From NCBI RefSeq assembly GCF_048553275.1, contig NZ_JBLZMW010000001.1, positions 481,525-545,524 of the forward strand: a stretch of 64,000 nt of DNA, in the 5' to 3' direction. Under the pieces are notes generated by a model. The model saw nothing but the letters and a program-made list of their open reading frames with translations, searched no databases and was not told the origin of the DNA. Origin of the DNA: Pacificoceanicola sp048553275. Its GTDB lineage: Bacteria; Pseudomonadota; Alphaproteobacteria; Rhodobacterales; Rhodobacteraceae. Every line of letters begins with the position of its first letter. The first letter of the stretch is position 1. Of the stretch, positions 1-6,672 are shown one piece after another. The position numbers were made by a program, and so were the translations under genes.

Positions 1-397
1 GACCGGGGTGAACTATGGGTCTGATGCTCCAACCGGACGATGCCTTTTTCGAGTGCAGCATCAGGGGCGTGACGGAGGAGAACAACCTGAGATGGGTCTG
101 GACTGTGCCGACGGCCGGGCGTGTCCGAGGCCACTGTCTCTAACCCGCAGGGTTTCGCGGGCAGAGCGCCGAAGAGCCAATTAAGGTTGGACACGGTCGC
201 GGGCCGTGAGAGCCGTCGCGACAAGTCCATTGACAGGTTTCACAGTCGGCGTCTGCGTGACGCGATGTTTGCCCTGTCAAAGAGCGAGCGACCACCCGAC
301 ACGGTCCAAAGCTGAAATGCGACAGTGTCGGGTGATACGCGGGGCTTATGAAGGGGTCAGCGCGTTACAAGACGGGCGTACGCGCACCGGGGTCGAA
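1..397. other. Left-edge region without a supported gene
   Basis: No frame here gives a convincing protein. One plus-strand frame is open from the left edge to about 183, but its composition (many Arg, Gly, Pro, no hydrophobic pattern) looks like out-of-frame GC-rich DNA. Minus-strand frames running off the left edge are also open and equally unconvincing. A remnant or the end of a gene lying to the left cannot be excluded. Confidence 0.3.
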
Positions 398-598
398 TTA
401 CTCGGCGCCGGTAACCGTGTGGGTGACTTCACCGCCAATTTTGCTGCAATCTGCCGCGCCCTGCGCCATAACGGTCACATCGTTGAGGGTGCACAGGACA
501 GCGGCTTCGCCATCTCCGCCAAAGGTCACGCTGATCCCGAAGGCATGGGCGGACAGAGTGGAAGCGACAACAAAAGCGGAAGCGAGAACAAATTTCAT
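398..598 (-). CDS. Small secreted protein, 66 aa, unknown function
   Basis: A short open frame starting ATG-AAA-TTT, preceded by AGGA about 7 bases upstream. The first ~19 residues (MKFVLASAFVVASTLSAHA) form a clear Sec signal peptide ending in AHA. The mature part is only ~47 residues and holds two cysteines (in AVLCTL and AADCSKIGG), which could make one disulfide in the periplasm. The frame continues further upstream without a stop, but that extension has no protein character. It lies 136 bases downstream of the caspase-like gene on the same strand, so the two could be co-transcribed. I do not recognise a family. Confidence rests on the signal peptide and the ribosome-binding site. Confidence 0.55.
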   Translation of the reverse strand: MKFVLASAFVVASTLSAHAFGISVTFGGDGEAAVLCTLNDVTVMAQGAADCSKIGGEVTHTVTGAE

Positions 599-734
599 GA
601 TGGATTTCCTGTTGTGACAGCCCGTGACGGGCTTGTGGACTTGGCCGGTTTGGCCGGGGGCATGAGGCTGGGTGAAGCCAGCCACATTCGGGGAGGACAG
701 CGAGCTGTCCGTTATCTTGCGTTGCGGCGGGCGG

Positions 735-1577
735 TCAAAACTCCTCGAGCAGCGATGAGGGGTCCTGAATGATGGGGGTTTGGTTGCAGTTAACGTCCTG
801 GCCAATGTTCTTGTTCATCAGCGATTGCCGTTCACTGCAAATCTGACGGGCCTGCGTGTCCGCCTGTTTCGCAGCGGTTTGCACAACCTGAGCGAATGAC
901 GCCCCTTGCGTATTGTCCAATTCACTGACCAGTAAACTGCTGAACAGCGGTCCGGTCATATCCTCGTTCATATTGGCCACTTCATCGGCCGTGGACGAGG
1001 CAATGGTTGCAATCCGGACGTCTTGTTGAGGCATTTCATGAAGGACGTCCGCCGCCAGCGCCCCGGAGTGGCAGGCATCAAACATTGCGACCACGCGTCC
1101 GGCGCCCATCTGTTTGAGCATGTCAGCGAAATCAGAGGCTCGCAGCCATTTGCGTTCAAACAGGGCAAACTGTGTGGCGCCCGGATCGTCCTCCGACCAG
1201 AAAATCATGATGTCGTTCTTGCTGGTTGCGACCTGCGTGCCATCCCCCGCACCATTGTGCATGACGACGTAGAGCAACACGCTGTCCTGAGCGGTAAAAT
1301 CAGGGAGGGCTTCGAAAAACGCGACGAGGCCGTCAACGGTGGCTTGCTTGTTAACCAAGGTGTGGATTTGCGCCTGTGGAACATCGTACCGTTCGGCAAG
1401 CGCCGAAGTGACATCGCGGACCGCTTCGGCACAGATTGCGGGCGGGATTCCCTTGTAGGGTGCACAGGCACCGATGCCGATGACATGGGTTGCAGGTTGT
1501 GCCGCGATGGCAATCCCGGCGCAAAACCACAATGCCGCCGCCATCATAAGGCGATTGAGAAGACCTGTATTTGTCAC
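735..1577 (-). CDS. Secreted caspase-family (C14-like) cysteine peptidase
   Basis: 280 aa. Residues 1-26 are a signal peptide (hydrophobic run MMAAALWFCAGIAIA), so the enzyme acts outside the cytoplasm. The rest reads as a caspase/metacaspase p20 fold. A beta-strand LLYVVMHNGAG carries the expected catalytic His (about H107), and VVAMFDACHSG carries the catalytic Cys (about C169) in the canonical DACHSG motif. The strand before it, ATHVIGIGAC, matches the first strand of the fold, and VRIATIASSTADEVA matches the strand after the cysteine. The His motif is unusual: HNG rather than the common SGHG. Prokaryotic metacaspases typically cleave after Arg or Lys, but specificity cannot be read here. 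No p10-like or effector domain is visible at the C terminus. The 66-aa secreted protein lies downstream on the same strand; ihfB is divergent. Confidence 0.8.
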   Translation of the reverse strand: MTNTGLLNRLMMAAALWFCAGIAIAAQPATHVIGIGACAPYKGIPPAICAEAVRDVTSALAERYDVPQAQIHTLVNKQATVDGLVAFFEALPDFTAQDSVLLYVVMHNGAGDGTQVATSKNDIMIFWSEDDPGATQFALFERKWLRASDFADMLKQMGAGRVVAMFDACHSGALAADVLHEMPQQDVRIATIASSTADEVANMNEDMTGPLFSSLLVSELDNTQGASFAQVVQTAAKQADTQARQICSERQSLMNKNIGQDVNCNQTPIIQDPSSLLEEF

Positions 1578-2090
1578 GCGGTGTTCCTTGCTGGGGCAGG
1601 TGATTTGGCGGCTCGTCTTGCGCTGGAAGATGAGCGCAAAGGTGTTTCCAAAACCTGAACGTCCCAGGAAAGGGTCAGGACACTTGTGTACATCGTCGCC
1701 GATCCCCCACGCGCGTCAGGAAATTTCGCAAATGATTTTAAGGGGTTAGGGCGTGCTTCGGCTATTCGTAAACGTTTCTTCAATTGCCGCACACCGGGTG
1801 GGACGAGGTAAAGGGAAGGTCGGGCGTGTCAGCGGCCCGGTCTCCAGCGTTTTCCCGGAGCGCCTGAGCGCGCCCGGGGGGATGCCGAATCGCGGCGGTT
1901 GCTGCGCCCGCAGCGCGCGCCGGGCGGGTGCGAATGCGGGGCATTTGCCGCAAACGGCCCGGCGGAAAGTCGCAAACTGCTGCAAATCATGGCTTTTCCG
2001 CGAAGTTGTCGGTTTCGCAATTGATTTGAGATCAGTATAGTCCAAAGTACACCGCGTCCGTTATGAGGCGCAGCAGGGGGATTTGTGATC
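1578..2090. other. Intergenic region between caspase-like gene and ihfB
   Basis: Divergent intergenic region of about 510 bases with no supported coding frame. Near its right end a weak promoter-like pair is visible for ihfB: TTCGCA at 2014-2019 and TATAGT at 2036-2041, spaced 16 bases. A strong ribosome-binding site AGGGGGA (2075-2081) follows. The middle is GC-rich and otherwise featureless by eye. Confidence 0.35.
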
Positions 2091-2372
2091 ATGATCAGGT
2101 CAGAGTTGATCCAGAAGATTGCCGACGACAATCCGCACCTTTATCAAAGAGATGTCGAGCGGATCGTGAACACGATCTTCGAAGAAATTACCAATGCCAT
2201 GGCCCGGGGGGACCGGGTCGAACTCCGGGGCTTCGGGGCTTTTTCGGTCAAGAAGCGTGACGCGCGCGTGGGCCGCAATCCGCGGACTGGCGAGTCTGTT
2301 CAGGTCGAGGAAAAGCATGTGCCTTTCTTCAAGACCGGCAAGCTCCTGCGTGACCGGCTGAACGGAAAGTAA
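2091..2372 (+). CDS. ihfB: Integration host factor subunit beta
   Basis: DNA-bending nucleoid protein that pairs with IhfA and takes part in recombination, replication and transcription. The 93-residue protein MIRSELIQKIADDNPHLY... is full length. It has the HU/IHF signature GRNPRTGESVQV (proline-tipped DNA-binding arm) and ends HVPFFKTGKLLRDRLNGK, typical of IhfB. I chose the ATG at 2091 rather than the in-frame GTG at 2085. The Shine-Dalgarno AGGGGGA at 2075-2081 is well spaced for the ATG and too close for the GTG, and the family starts MIRSEL. lapA follows after 8 bases, as in many Rhodobacteraceae. Confidence 0.97.
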   Translation: MIRSELIQKIADDNPHLYQRDVERIVNTIFEEITNAMARGDRVELRGFGAFSVKKRDARVGRNPRTGESVQVEEKHVPFFKTGKLLRDRLNGK

Positions 2373-2380
2373 AACGACTG

Positions 2381-2740
2381 ATGCGTTACATTCGCTATGC
2401 TCTTCTTGCGGCGCTGGCCATTGTGCTGGTGACGCTGGCCCTTGCAAACAGGCAGGCGGTGACCCTCAATACGCTGCCGGCCGGACTGCGCGCCTTTCCC
2501 GGTGCCGGAGCCTTTGACTACACTGTTGAATTGCCACTGTTTATCGTCATCTTTGGCGGCATCGTCGCGGGTTTGTTGATCGGGTTTGTCTGGGAATGGT
2601 TCCGCGAGCACAAGCATCGTGCAGAGGCGAGCCGGAAGAAGACCGAGGTCAAGAAGCTGGAGCGCGAGCTGAAGAAGACCCAGGCAGAGCGCGACAAGGA
2701 CAAGGACGAGGTCCTGGCCCTGCTGGATCAGGCGAGCTGA
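2381..2740 (+). CDS. lapA: LapA-domain inner-membrane protein
   Basis: 119 aa with two hydrophobic segments (about 6-22 and 50-70) separated by a short loop, then a charged helical tail (about 75-115) rich in Lys and Glu that is probably coiled coil. This is the LapA (LPS-assembly protein A) architecture. In Escherichia coli LapA works with LapB in control of lipopolysaccharide synthesis; no lapB is seen here, so the role in this organism is inferred from domain shape only. It sits 8 bases after ihfB and is followed by a strong terminator, so ihfB-lapA is probably a transcription unit separate from trpF. Confidence 0.8.
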   Translation: MRYIRYALLAALAIVLVTLALANRQAVTLNTLPAGLRAFPGAGAFDYTVELPLFIVIFGGIVAGLLIGFVWEWFREHKHRAEASRKKTEVKKLERELKKTQAERDKDKDEVLALLDQAS

Positions 2741-2762
2741 TCCACGCGGCGACAGACGCGGC

Positions 2763-2787
2763 ACGGGGGCTCGGGGCCCCCGTTTTT
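2763..2787 (+). terminator. Rho-independent terminator after lapA
   Basis: Perfect 8-bp stem 2763-2770 / 2776-2783 (ACGGGGGC ... GCCCCCGT) with a 5-base loop, followed by a T-rich tract. It separates lapA from trpF. Confidence 0.85.
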
Positions 2788-2816
2788 GTTTGAGAATCAA
2801 AGAGGTGAGAGCCGGT

Positions 2817-3479
2817 ATGGCGAATGTTCGGGTCAAGATTTGCGGGCTCAAGACTGCTGCCGACATCGCGGCGGCGGCGGGGGCCGGGGCGGCTTATGCG
2901 GGGTTTGTGTTTTTTCCCAAGAGCCCGCGATATGTGACGCCGGACGAGGCGCGGGCGTTGGCGGTTGAGGCGCCGCCGGGGCTGGCGAAAGTGGCGCTTG
3001 TGGTGAATGCGGATGATGCGCTGCTGGATGAGATCTGTGAGAAAGTTCCCTTGGATTTCCTGCAGTTACACGGAAGTGAGACGCCTGAGCGGGTGATGGA
3101 AGTCAAGGCGCGCTATGGCTTGCCGGTGATGAAGGCTGTGGGGATCGCCGACGAGGCGGACCTGCCGCAGCTCGGCGTCTATGCGCAGGTCGCCGACCAG
3201 CTGTTGATCGACGCCAAACCGCCAAAAAACGCAACGTTGCCAGGGGGTAACGGGTTGGCCTTTGACTGGCGGCTGGTGGCCGGGAAGCTGTGGGCGAAGC
3301 CGTGGATGCTGGCCGGTGGGCTGACGCCGGAGACGGTGGCAAAGGCGATTTCGTTGACTGGCGCGCAGCAAGTGGATGTCTCCAGCGGTGTAGAAAGCGC
3401 GCCGGGAGTCAAAGACCCTGAATTGATTGAGAAATTCGTCAAGGCGGCGCAGGAGGCGACGGCGGTTCCGATGCTTTAA
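2817..3479 (+). CDS. trpF: Phosphoribosylanthranilate isomerase
   Basis: Converts N-(5-phosphoribosyl)anthranilate to 1-(2-carboxyphenylamino)-1-deoxyribulose-5-phosphate in tryptophan synthesis (cytoplasm). The 220-aa protein opens VRVKICGLK, the TrpF signature with the catalytic Cys (C9). It continues with GFVFFPKSPRYV, and LLIDAK holds the likely catalytic Asp. It ends with the phosphate-binding strands LAGGLTPETV and VDVSSGVES. The ATG at 2817 has a good Shine-Dalgarno (GAGGTGAG at 2802-2809); the in-frame GTT/ATT region upstream is not used. trpB, often next to trpF in this family, is not in the window: an arsC/pyrD block faces it instead. Confidence 0.96.
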   Translation: MANVRVKICGLKTAADIAAAAGAGAAYAGFVFFPKSPRYVTPDEARALAVEAPPGLAKVALVVNADDALLDEICEKVPLDFLQLHGSETPERVMEVKARYGLPVMKAVGIADEADLPQLGVYAQVADQLLIDAKPPKNATLPGGNGLAFDWRLVAGKLWAKPWMLAGGLTPETVAKAISLTGAQQVDVSSGVESAPGVKDPELIEKFVKAAQEATAVPML

Positions 3480-3630
3480 CCTTTGGTTTCCGCGTTGTCG
3501 TCGTTAACGGCCCGCGCGGTGGGGTTAACGCGGTGCGCGGCCGCGCCGCAGTCCATATGCTGTGGCGCGGGGCCGATGCGTCCACAAGGCTGTGACAGAG
3601 ATTAACCACCGCAGTCGCGCGTTAACCGGC

Positions 3631-3665
3631 GTTTGGTACGATTCGGTGCGGGTTTTGTACAAAAC
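3631..3665. promoter_or_regulatory. Paired GTAC palindromes, 21 bp apart
   Basis: GTTTGGTACG at 3631-3640 and the perfect 14-bp palindrome GTTTTGTACAAAAC at 3652-3665. Their GTAC cores start at 3636 and 3657, exactly 21 bp apart. The same arrangement occurs twice at 18932-19038. A GT-AC core is typical of sites bound by FadR-subfamily GntR regulators, but the protein is unknown. Confidence 0.45.
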
Positions 3666-3708
3666 GCCTGAGCGGTCTTCTGCCAGAGGCCGAGACTGGC
3701 ACGTTTTG

Positions 3709-3728
3709 AGCCCGCGCGGGCTTTTTTT
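3709..3728 (+). terminator. Terminator-like palindrome with T tract
   Basis: AGCCCGCGCGGGCT (3709-3722) is a perfect palindrome running directly into seven Ts. It could end a short plus-strand RNA starting after the GTAC pair, or act as a late terminator for trpF. Confidence 0.55.
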
Positions 3729-3844
3729 CGTTAACACGCCAGAACAGCGGAGGGGAAACCCCGCCCGACGGGAAGGGGCAAGCGCCGTTTCCACGCTGCA
3801 AAGGTCGCCCGGTTACCCGTGTCTGGACCCAGACCCGGCGCGGG

Positions 3845-4183
3845 CTATAGAAGATCCAGAATGCGCTCCGGGGGGCGGCCGATGGCGGCCTTGGTCCCGG
3901 CAAAAAGGATCGGACGTTCGATCAGTTTCGGCTCCTGCGCCATGGCGGCGAGCAGGGTCTCGTCGCTGTCACTCTTGCTCAGGCCCATGTCCTTGAAGGC
4001 GGTTTCCTTCGGGCGCATCATCGCGATGGCGGGCAGGCCGAGGGCCGTTTGCGCGGATTGCAACTCGGCGAGGCTGGGGGCGTCTTCGAGGTATTTTCGG
4101 ATTTCAAAAGAGGCGCCACGGGCGTCGAGCAGGGCCAGCGCCTCGCGCGATTTCGAACAACGGGGATTGTGCCAGAGAATCAT
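3845..4183 (-). CDS. arsC: ArsC-family glutaredoxin-dependent arsenate reductase
   Basis: 112 aa, full length for the ArsC/Spx thioredoxin-fold family. MILWHNPRCSKSREALALL holds the HNPRCSKSR active-site motif with a single catalytic Cys (C9). LEDAPSLAEL and MMRPKE match the conserved middle, and LIERPILFAGTKAAIGRPPERIL is the family's C-terminal RPI...GRPPE motif. It would reduce arsenate to arsenite with glutathione and glutaredoxin, although many chromosomal members near housekeeping genes (YfgD-like) have no proven arsenate role. Its ATG overlaps the stop of pyrD by 4 bases (ATGA), so it is the last gene of the DUF952-pyrD-arsC unit. No ars efflux pump or ArsR is nearby, so arsenic resistance as its main role is uncertain. 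Confidence 0.85.
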   Translation of the reverse strand: MILWHNPRCSKSREALALLDARGASFEIRKYLEDAPSLAELQSAQTALGLPAIAMMRPKETAFKDMGLSKSDSDETLLAAMAQEPKLIERPILFAGTKAAIGRPPERILDLL

Positions 4184-5238
4184 GTCCAGTCCTTCGTGCC
4201 GGTGCCAACCGCCTGCGCCACGGTCTCGAAGCCGTCGCGGGCCAGCAGTCGGTCAAGCCCGGTGGTGATCTCGGAGACGAGGCTGAGCCCGCCGTAGACC
4301 AGCGCCGTGTAGAGTTGCAGCGCCGAGGCCCCGGCGCGGATTTTCTCGTAGGCTTGCTCGGCGGAGCCGATGCCACCGACGCCGATCAGGGGGATTTTTC
4401 CCTCGGTCAGCCGGTGCAGGCGGGCGAGGGTGCGGGTGGATTTTTCGAAGAGCGGCTGGCCGGAGAGACCGCCGGTTTCCTGTGCGTGGGTCGAGCGCAA
4501 GCCGCTGCGGTCGAGCGTGGTGTTCGTGGCGATGACGCCCGCGACGCCGGAGCTGAGCGCGACCTCGGCCACATCCGCAAGGCCCGCGTCGTCAAGGTCC
4601 GGAGCGATCTTGAGAAACACCGGGATCGGGCGGAAGAGACCGGCGCGGGCCTCCATGACGCCGGCCAGAAGCGCGCCGAGGGCGGCCTTGCCCTGAAGAT
4701 CGCGGAGGCGTTCGGTGTTGGGCGAGGAGACATTGACCGTGGCGAAGTCGATATGTGCGCCGCAATGGGTGAGCACCGTGGCGAAATCCGCCGCGCGATC
4801 GGCGCTGTCCTTGTTGGCTCCGAGGTTGAGGCCGAGGACCATGCCCTTGGGGCGGTTTTCCAGCCGCGTTTCGATCGCGTGCATGCCGTCATTGTTGAAG
4901 CCGAAGCGATTGATGGCGGCGCGATCCTCTGTCAGGCGAAAGAGGCGCGGCTTTGGATTACCCGGCTGCGGGCGCGGCGTGGCGGCCCCGACCTCGACAA
5001 AGCCGAAGCCTGCGCGGGCGAGGCCATCGAGCGCGGTGGCGTTCTTGTCGAACCCGGCGGCGAGGCCGAGCGGGTTGGGAAGCTGCAGCCCCGCGATGCT
5101 GGTCCTCAGACGCGGCGTTGCGATGGGGCCGGGCGCGGGGGCAAGGCCGCTGCGCAGGGCCATCAGGGCGAGGCCGTGGGCGCGTTCGGGATCACAGCGG
5201 CGCAGCACGCGCAGGCCGATCTGTTCCAGCGCCGTCAT
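4180..5238 (-). CDS. pyrD: Dihydroorotate dehydrogenase (quinone), class 2
   Basis: Oxidises dihydroorotate to orotate, passing electrons to ubiquinone at the inner membrane (de novo pyrimidine synthesis). 352 aa, the class 2 length. It has an N-terminal helical extension (MTALEQIGLRVLRRCDPERAHGLAL), then NPLGLAAGFDKNA (FMN site), VEVGAATPRPQPGNPKPR, and INRFGFNNDG. TVNVSSPNTERLRDLQ carries the catalytic Ser, and IGVGGIGSAEQAYEKIRAGA binds the FMN phosphate. The ATG at 5236-5238 overlaps the TGA of the DUF952 gene; an open frame extends far upstream but only as a shadow of that gene. Part of DUF952-pyrD-arsC. Confidence 0.96.
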   Translation of the reverse strand: MTALEQIGLRVLRRCDPERAHGLALMALRSGLAPAPGPIATPRLRTSIAGLQLPNPLGLAAGFDKNATALDGLARAGFGFVEVGAATPRPQPGNPKPRLFRLTEDRAAINRFGFNNDGMHAIETRLENRPKGMVLGLNLGANKDSADRAADFATVLTHCGAHIDFATVNVSSPNTERLRDLQGKAALGALLAGVMEARAGLFRPIPVFLKIAPDLDDAGLADVAEVALSSGVAGVIATNTTLDRSGLRSTHAQETGGLSGQPLFEKSTRTLARLHRLTEGKIPLIGVGGIGSAEQAYEKIRAGASALQLYTALVYGGLSLVSEITTGLDRLLARDGFETVAQAVGTGTKDWT

Positions 5239-5573
5239 GCGAGGTCGTCGGGGAACTGATGGCCGTCGGGACCAAGGGGCAGGGCGCGCTCCCAGACGAT
5301 CTGATCGTAGCGCAGGGGCGCGTAGAGATGCGGGAAAAGCTGACCGCCGCGCGAGGGTTCCCAGCGGATGGCATCGCCCAGCGTTCCGGGATCGTAGGCC
5401 AGCAGGTGCAACCCGTCCTCCCCGGCGAAATGCTTCGCGGCGGTTTCGCGGGCCTGTTCGGCGGTGGAAAAATGGACATAGCCATCGGCGATGTCGATTG
5501 GCGCGCCGGCGGTTTCGCCGCGCGCCTGCAGGGCGGACCATTCGCTGGCCCGGAGGATCTTGTAAATCAGCAT
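5235..5573 (-). CDS. DUF952 family protein
   Basis: 112 aa. It begins MLIYKILRASEWSAL and contains DGYVHFSTAEQ, LLAYDPGTLGD, IRWEPSRGGQLFPHLYAPL and VWERAL, which are the conserved blocks of the small cytosolic DUF952 family (function unknown). It is first in a three-gene unit with pyrD and arsC, coupled to pyrD by a 4-base overlap. In Rhodobacteraceae this gene is often found directly before pyrD. No signal peptide or membrane segment. Confidence 0.88.
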   Translation of the reverse strand: MLIYKILRASEWSALQARGETAGAPIDIADGYVHFSTAEQARETAAKHFAGEDGLHLLAYDPGTLGDAIRWEPSRGGQLFPHLYAPLRYDQIVWERALPLGPDGHQFPDDLA

Positions 5574-5642
5574 GAAAGCTTGTTGCCCAAGGTGGGCGCC
5601 ATGGTCAAGCGCCGGATCGCGGTATCCGGCGCCTGTTCGGAA

Positions 5643-6287
5643 TCACCGCTTGCGACGGCGCAGGCCGAGCGCGCCGACCCCGGCGAGCAGCAGCAGGCCG
5701 GAGGCGGGCAGCGGCACCTGGCTGAGGTTGCCGAACTTCAGCTCGTCAAAGCCGACACGCTCGCCCGAAACGGTGCTGAAGGTGATCGACGAGAATGCGG
5801 TGTCGGTGACCACGCCCCAGAAATTCGGATCTTCCGTACCGGGAAGGCCGGTCGTGGAGAACGCGCCGTTCGTGATCGACAGCGCATCGCTGGCCGTGCT
5901 GCTGATGAACACGCCGAAGGCGGTGATGGGGTCGAAGAAGGTGAAGGTCAGCAGGCTGTTGCCGTTGTCATGGTACCAAATCGCCCCGTCGCCATCTGCG
6001 ACCGGATTGGGCCAGACGTTCGGTTCGATCTGCATGGTGTTCTGTTGCTGATCGTTGATACGGTTGTTGCCGACGCCGCCGTTGGTTTCCATGACGGTGC
6101 CCCAGTCAAAGGTCATCGTGGACGTGGCATGGCCGGGGAGCGGTGTTTCCTCGAAGCTTTCGAAGGACAGGCCGAGGGTGCCGTTGGTGGCACCGGCAAA
6201 GCCAATGAGGTCAGAATAAAAAGTGGTGGCGGCCTGCGCGGATGCGGCGATGGTGGCGAAGCCCGCGGCCAGAAGGAGACGTTTCAA
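5643..6287 (-). CDS. VPLPA-CTERM sorting domain protein
   Basis: 214 aa if started at the TTG at 6287. That codon follows GAGGG at a 7-base gap and begins a normal signal peptide (KRLLLAAGFATIAASAQA); no ATG is suitably placed. The mature part has no recognised enzyme domain: it is rich in Thr, Ser, Gly and Asn with alternating beta-type sequence (LTFTFFDPITAFGVFISS). The end is a textbook sorting tail: VPLPASG, a hydrophobic helix LLLLAGVGALG, then LRRRKR. Proteins of this class are processed at the envelope by a VPLPA-specific exosortase (XrtD type) and are often surface or exopolysaccharide associated. No exosortase gene is in this window. Three more tails of this kind occur at 25.2, 40.2 and 40.9 kb. 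Confidence 0.85.
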   Translation of the reverse strand: MKRLLLAAGFATIAASAQAATTFYSDLIGFAGATNGTLGLSFESFEETPLPGHATSTMTFDWGTVMETNGGVGNNRINDQQQNTMQIEPNVWPNPVADGDGAIWYHDNGNSLLTFTFFDPITAFGVFISSTASDALSITNGAFSTTGLPGTEDPNFWGVVTDTAFSSITFSTVSGERVGFDELKFGNLSQVPLPASGLLLLAGVGALGLRRRKR

Positions 6288-6672
6288 AATGATGCCCTCG
6301 TACAAGTTACGTTTGCAGTATTGTAGCAGTGTTGGATGGCCTGGCCAATCGTTCTCTTCCGTGCGCGGCGCTTTGGAGGGGGGTGCGCTGTAAGCTCGTG
6401 GCGCGGCGCCGGGTGTCGAGGCCTGTGGCGGCGATGCGTGATCCGGCCTGGTCGTGCATGACTTTTGTGCGGCGCAAGGCGGATCGGATGCGCCCTCAGG
6501 ATGCGCCACTGGCGGCGGGACCGCCCTTGGCGGGGTGCGGCGTAAATTGTGCGCATTTGCCGTCATTGCGCTGTGACCTTACCCGGCGATACCCCGCATC
6601 AGGCTTTGACTCTTGGTCAAATCAAGGGTCTGCTGAGACCATAAACAAAGACTGACAGAGAGGGTTTTCACC
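6288..6672. other. Divergent intergenic region before 5'-nucleotidase
   Basis: 385 bases between the divergent VPLPA gene and the nucleotidase gene. There is no supported coding frame. It contains a perfect inverted repeat TTTGACtcttgGTCAAA at 6605-6621, about 50 bases before the nucleotidase start. Confidence 0.35.
6605..6621. promoter_or_regulatory. Inverted repeat upstream of 5'-nucleotidase
   Basis: TTTGAC and GTCAAA half-sites separated by 5 bases. This could be an operator. TTTGAC could also serve as a -35 element, but no clear -10 is seen at 17 bases. The regulator is unknown. Confidence 0.3.

Larger units (their letters stand above)
3480..3844. other. Intergenic region with GTAC site pair and terminator
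   Basis: About 365 bases between convergent trpF and arsC with no supported protein. It holds several TTAAC words (near 3503, 3523, 3602, 3622, 3731), a pair of GTAC-centred palindromes (3631-3665), and a terminator-like hairpin with T tract (3709-3728). A short plus-strand RNA between them is possible. Confidence 0.4.

Noticed and set aside
3845..4183. Arsenic resistance operon
   Set aside because: Only an ArsC-like gene is present, coupled to pyrD and DUF952. No ArsB/Acr3 pump, ArsR or ArsH is nearby, so a resistance locus is not supported.
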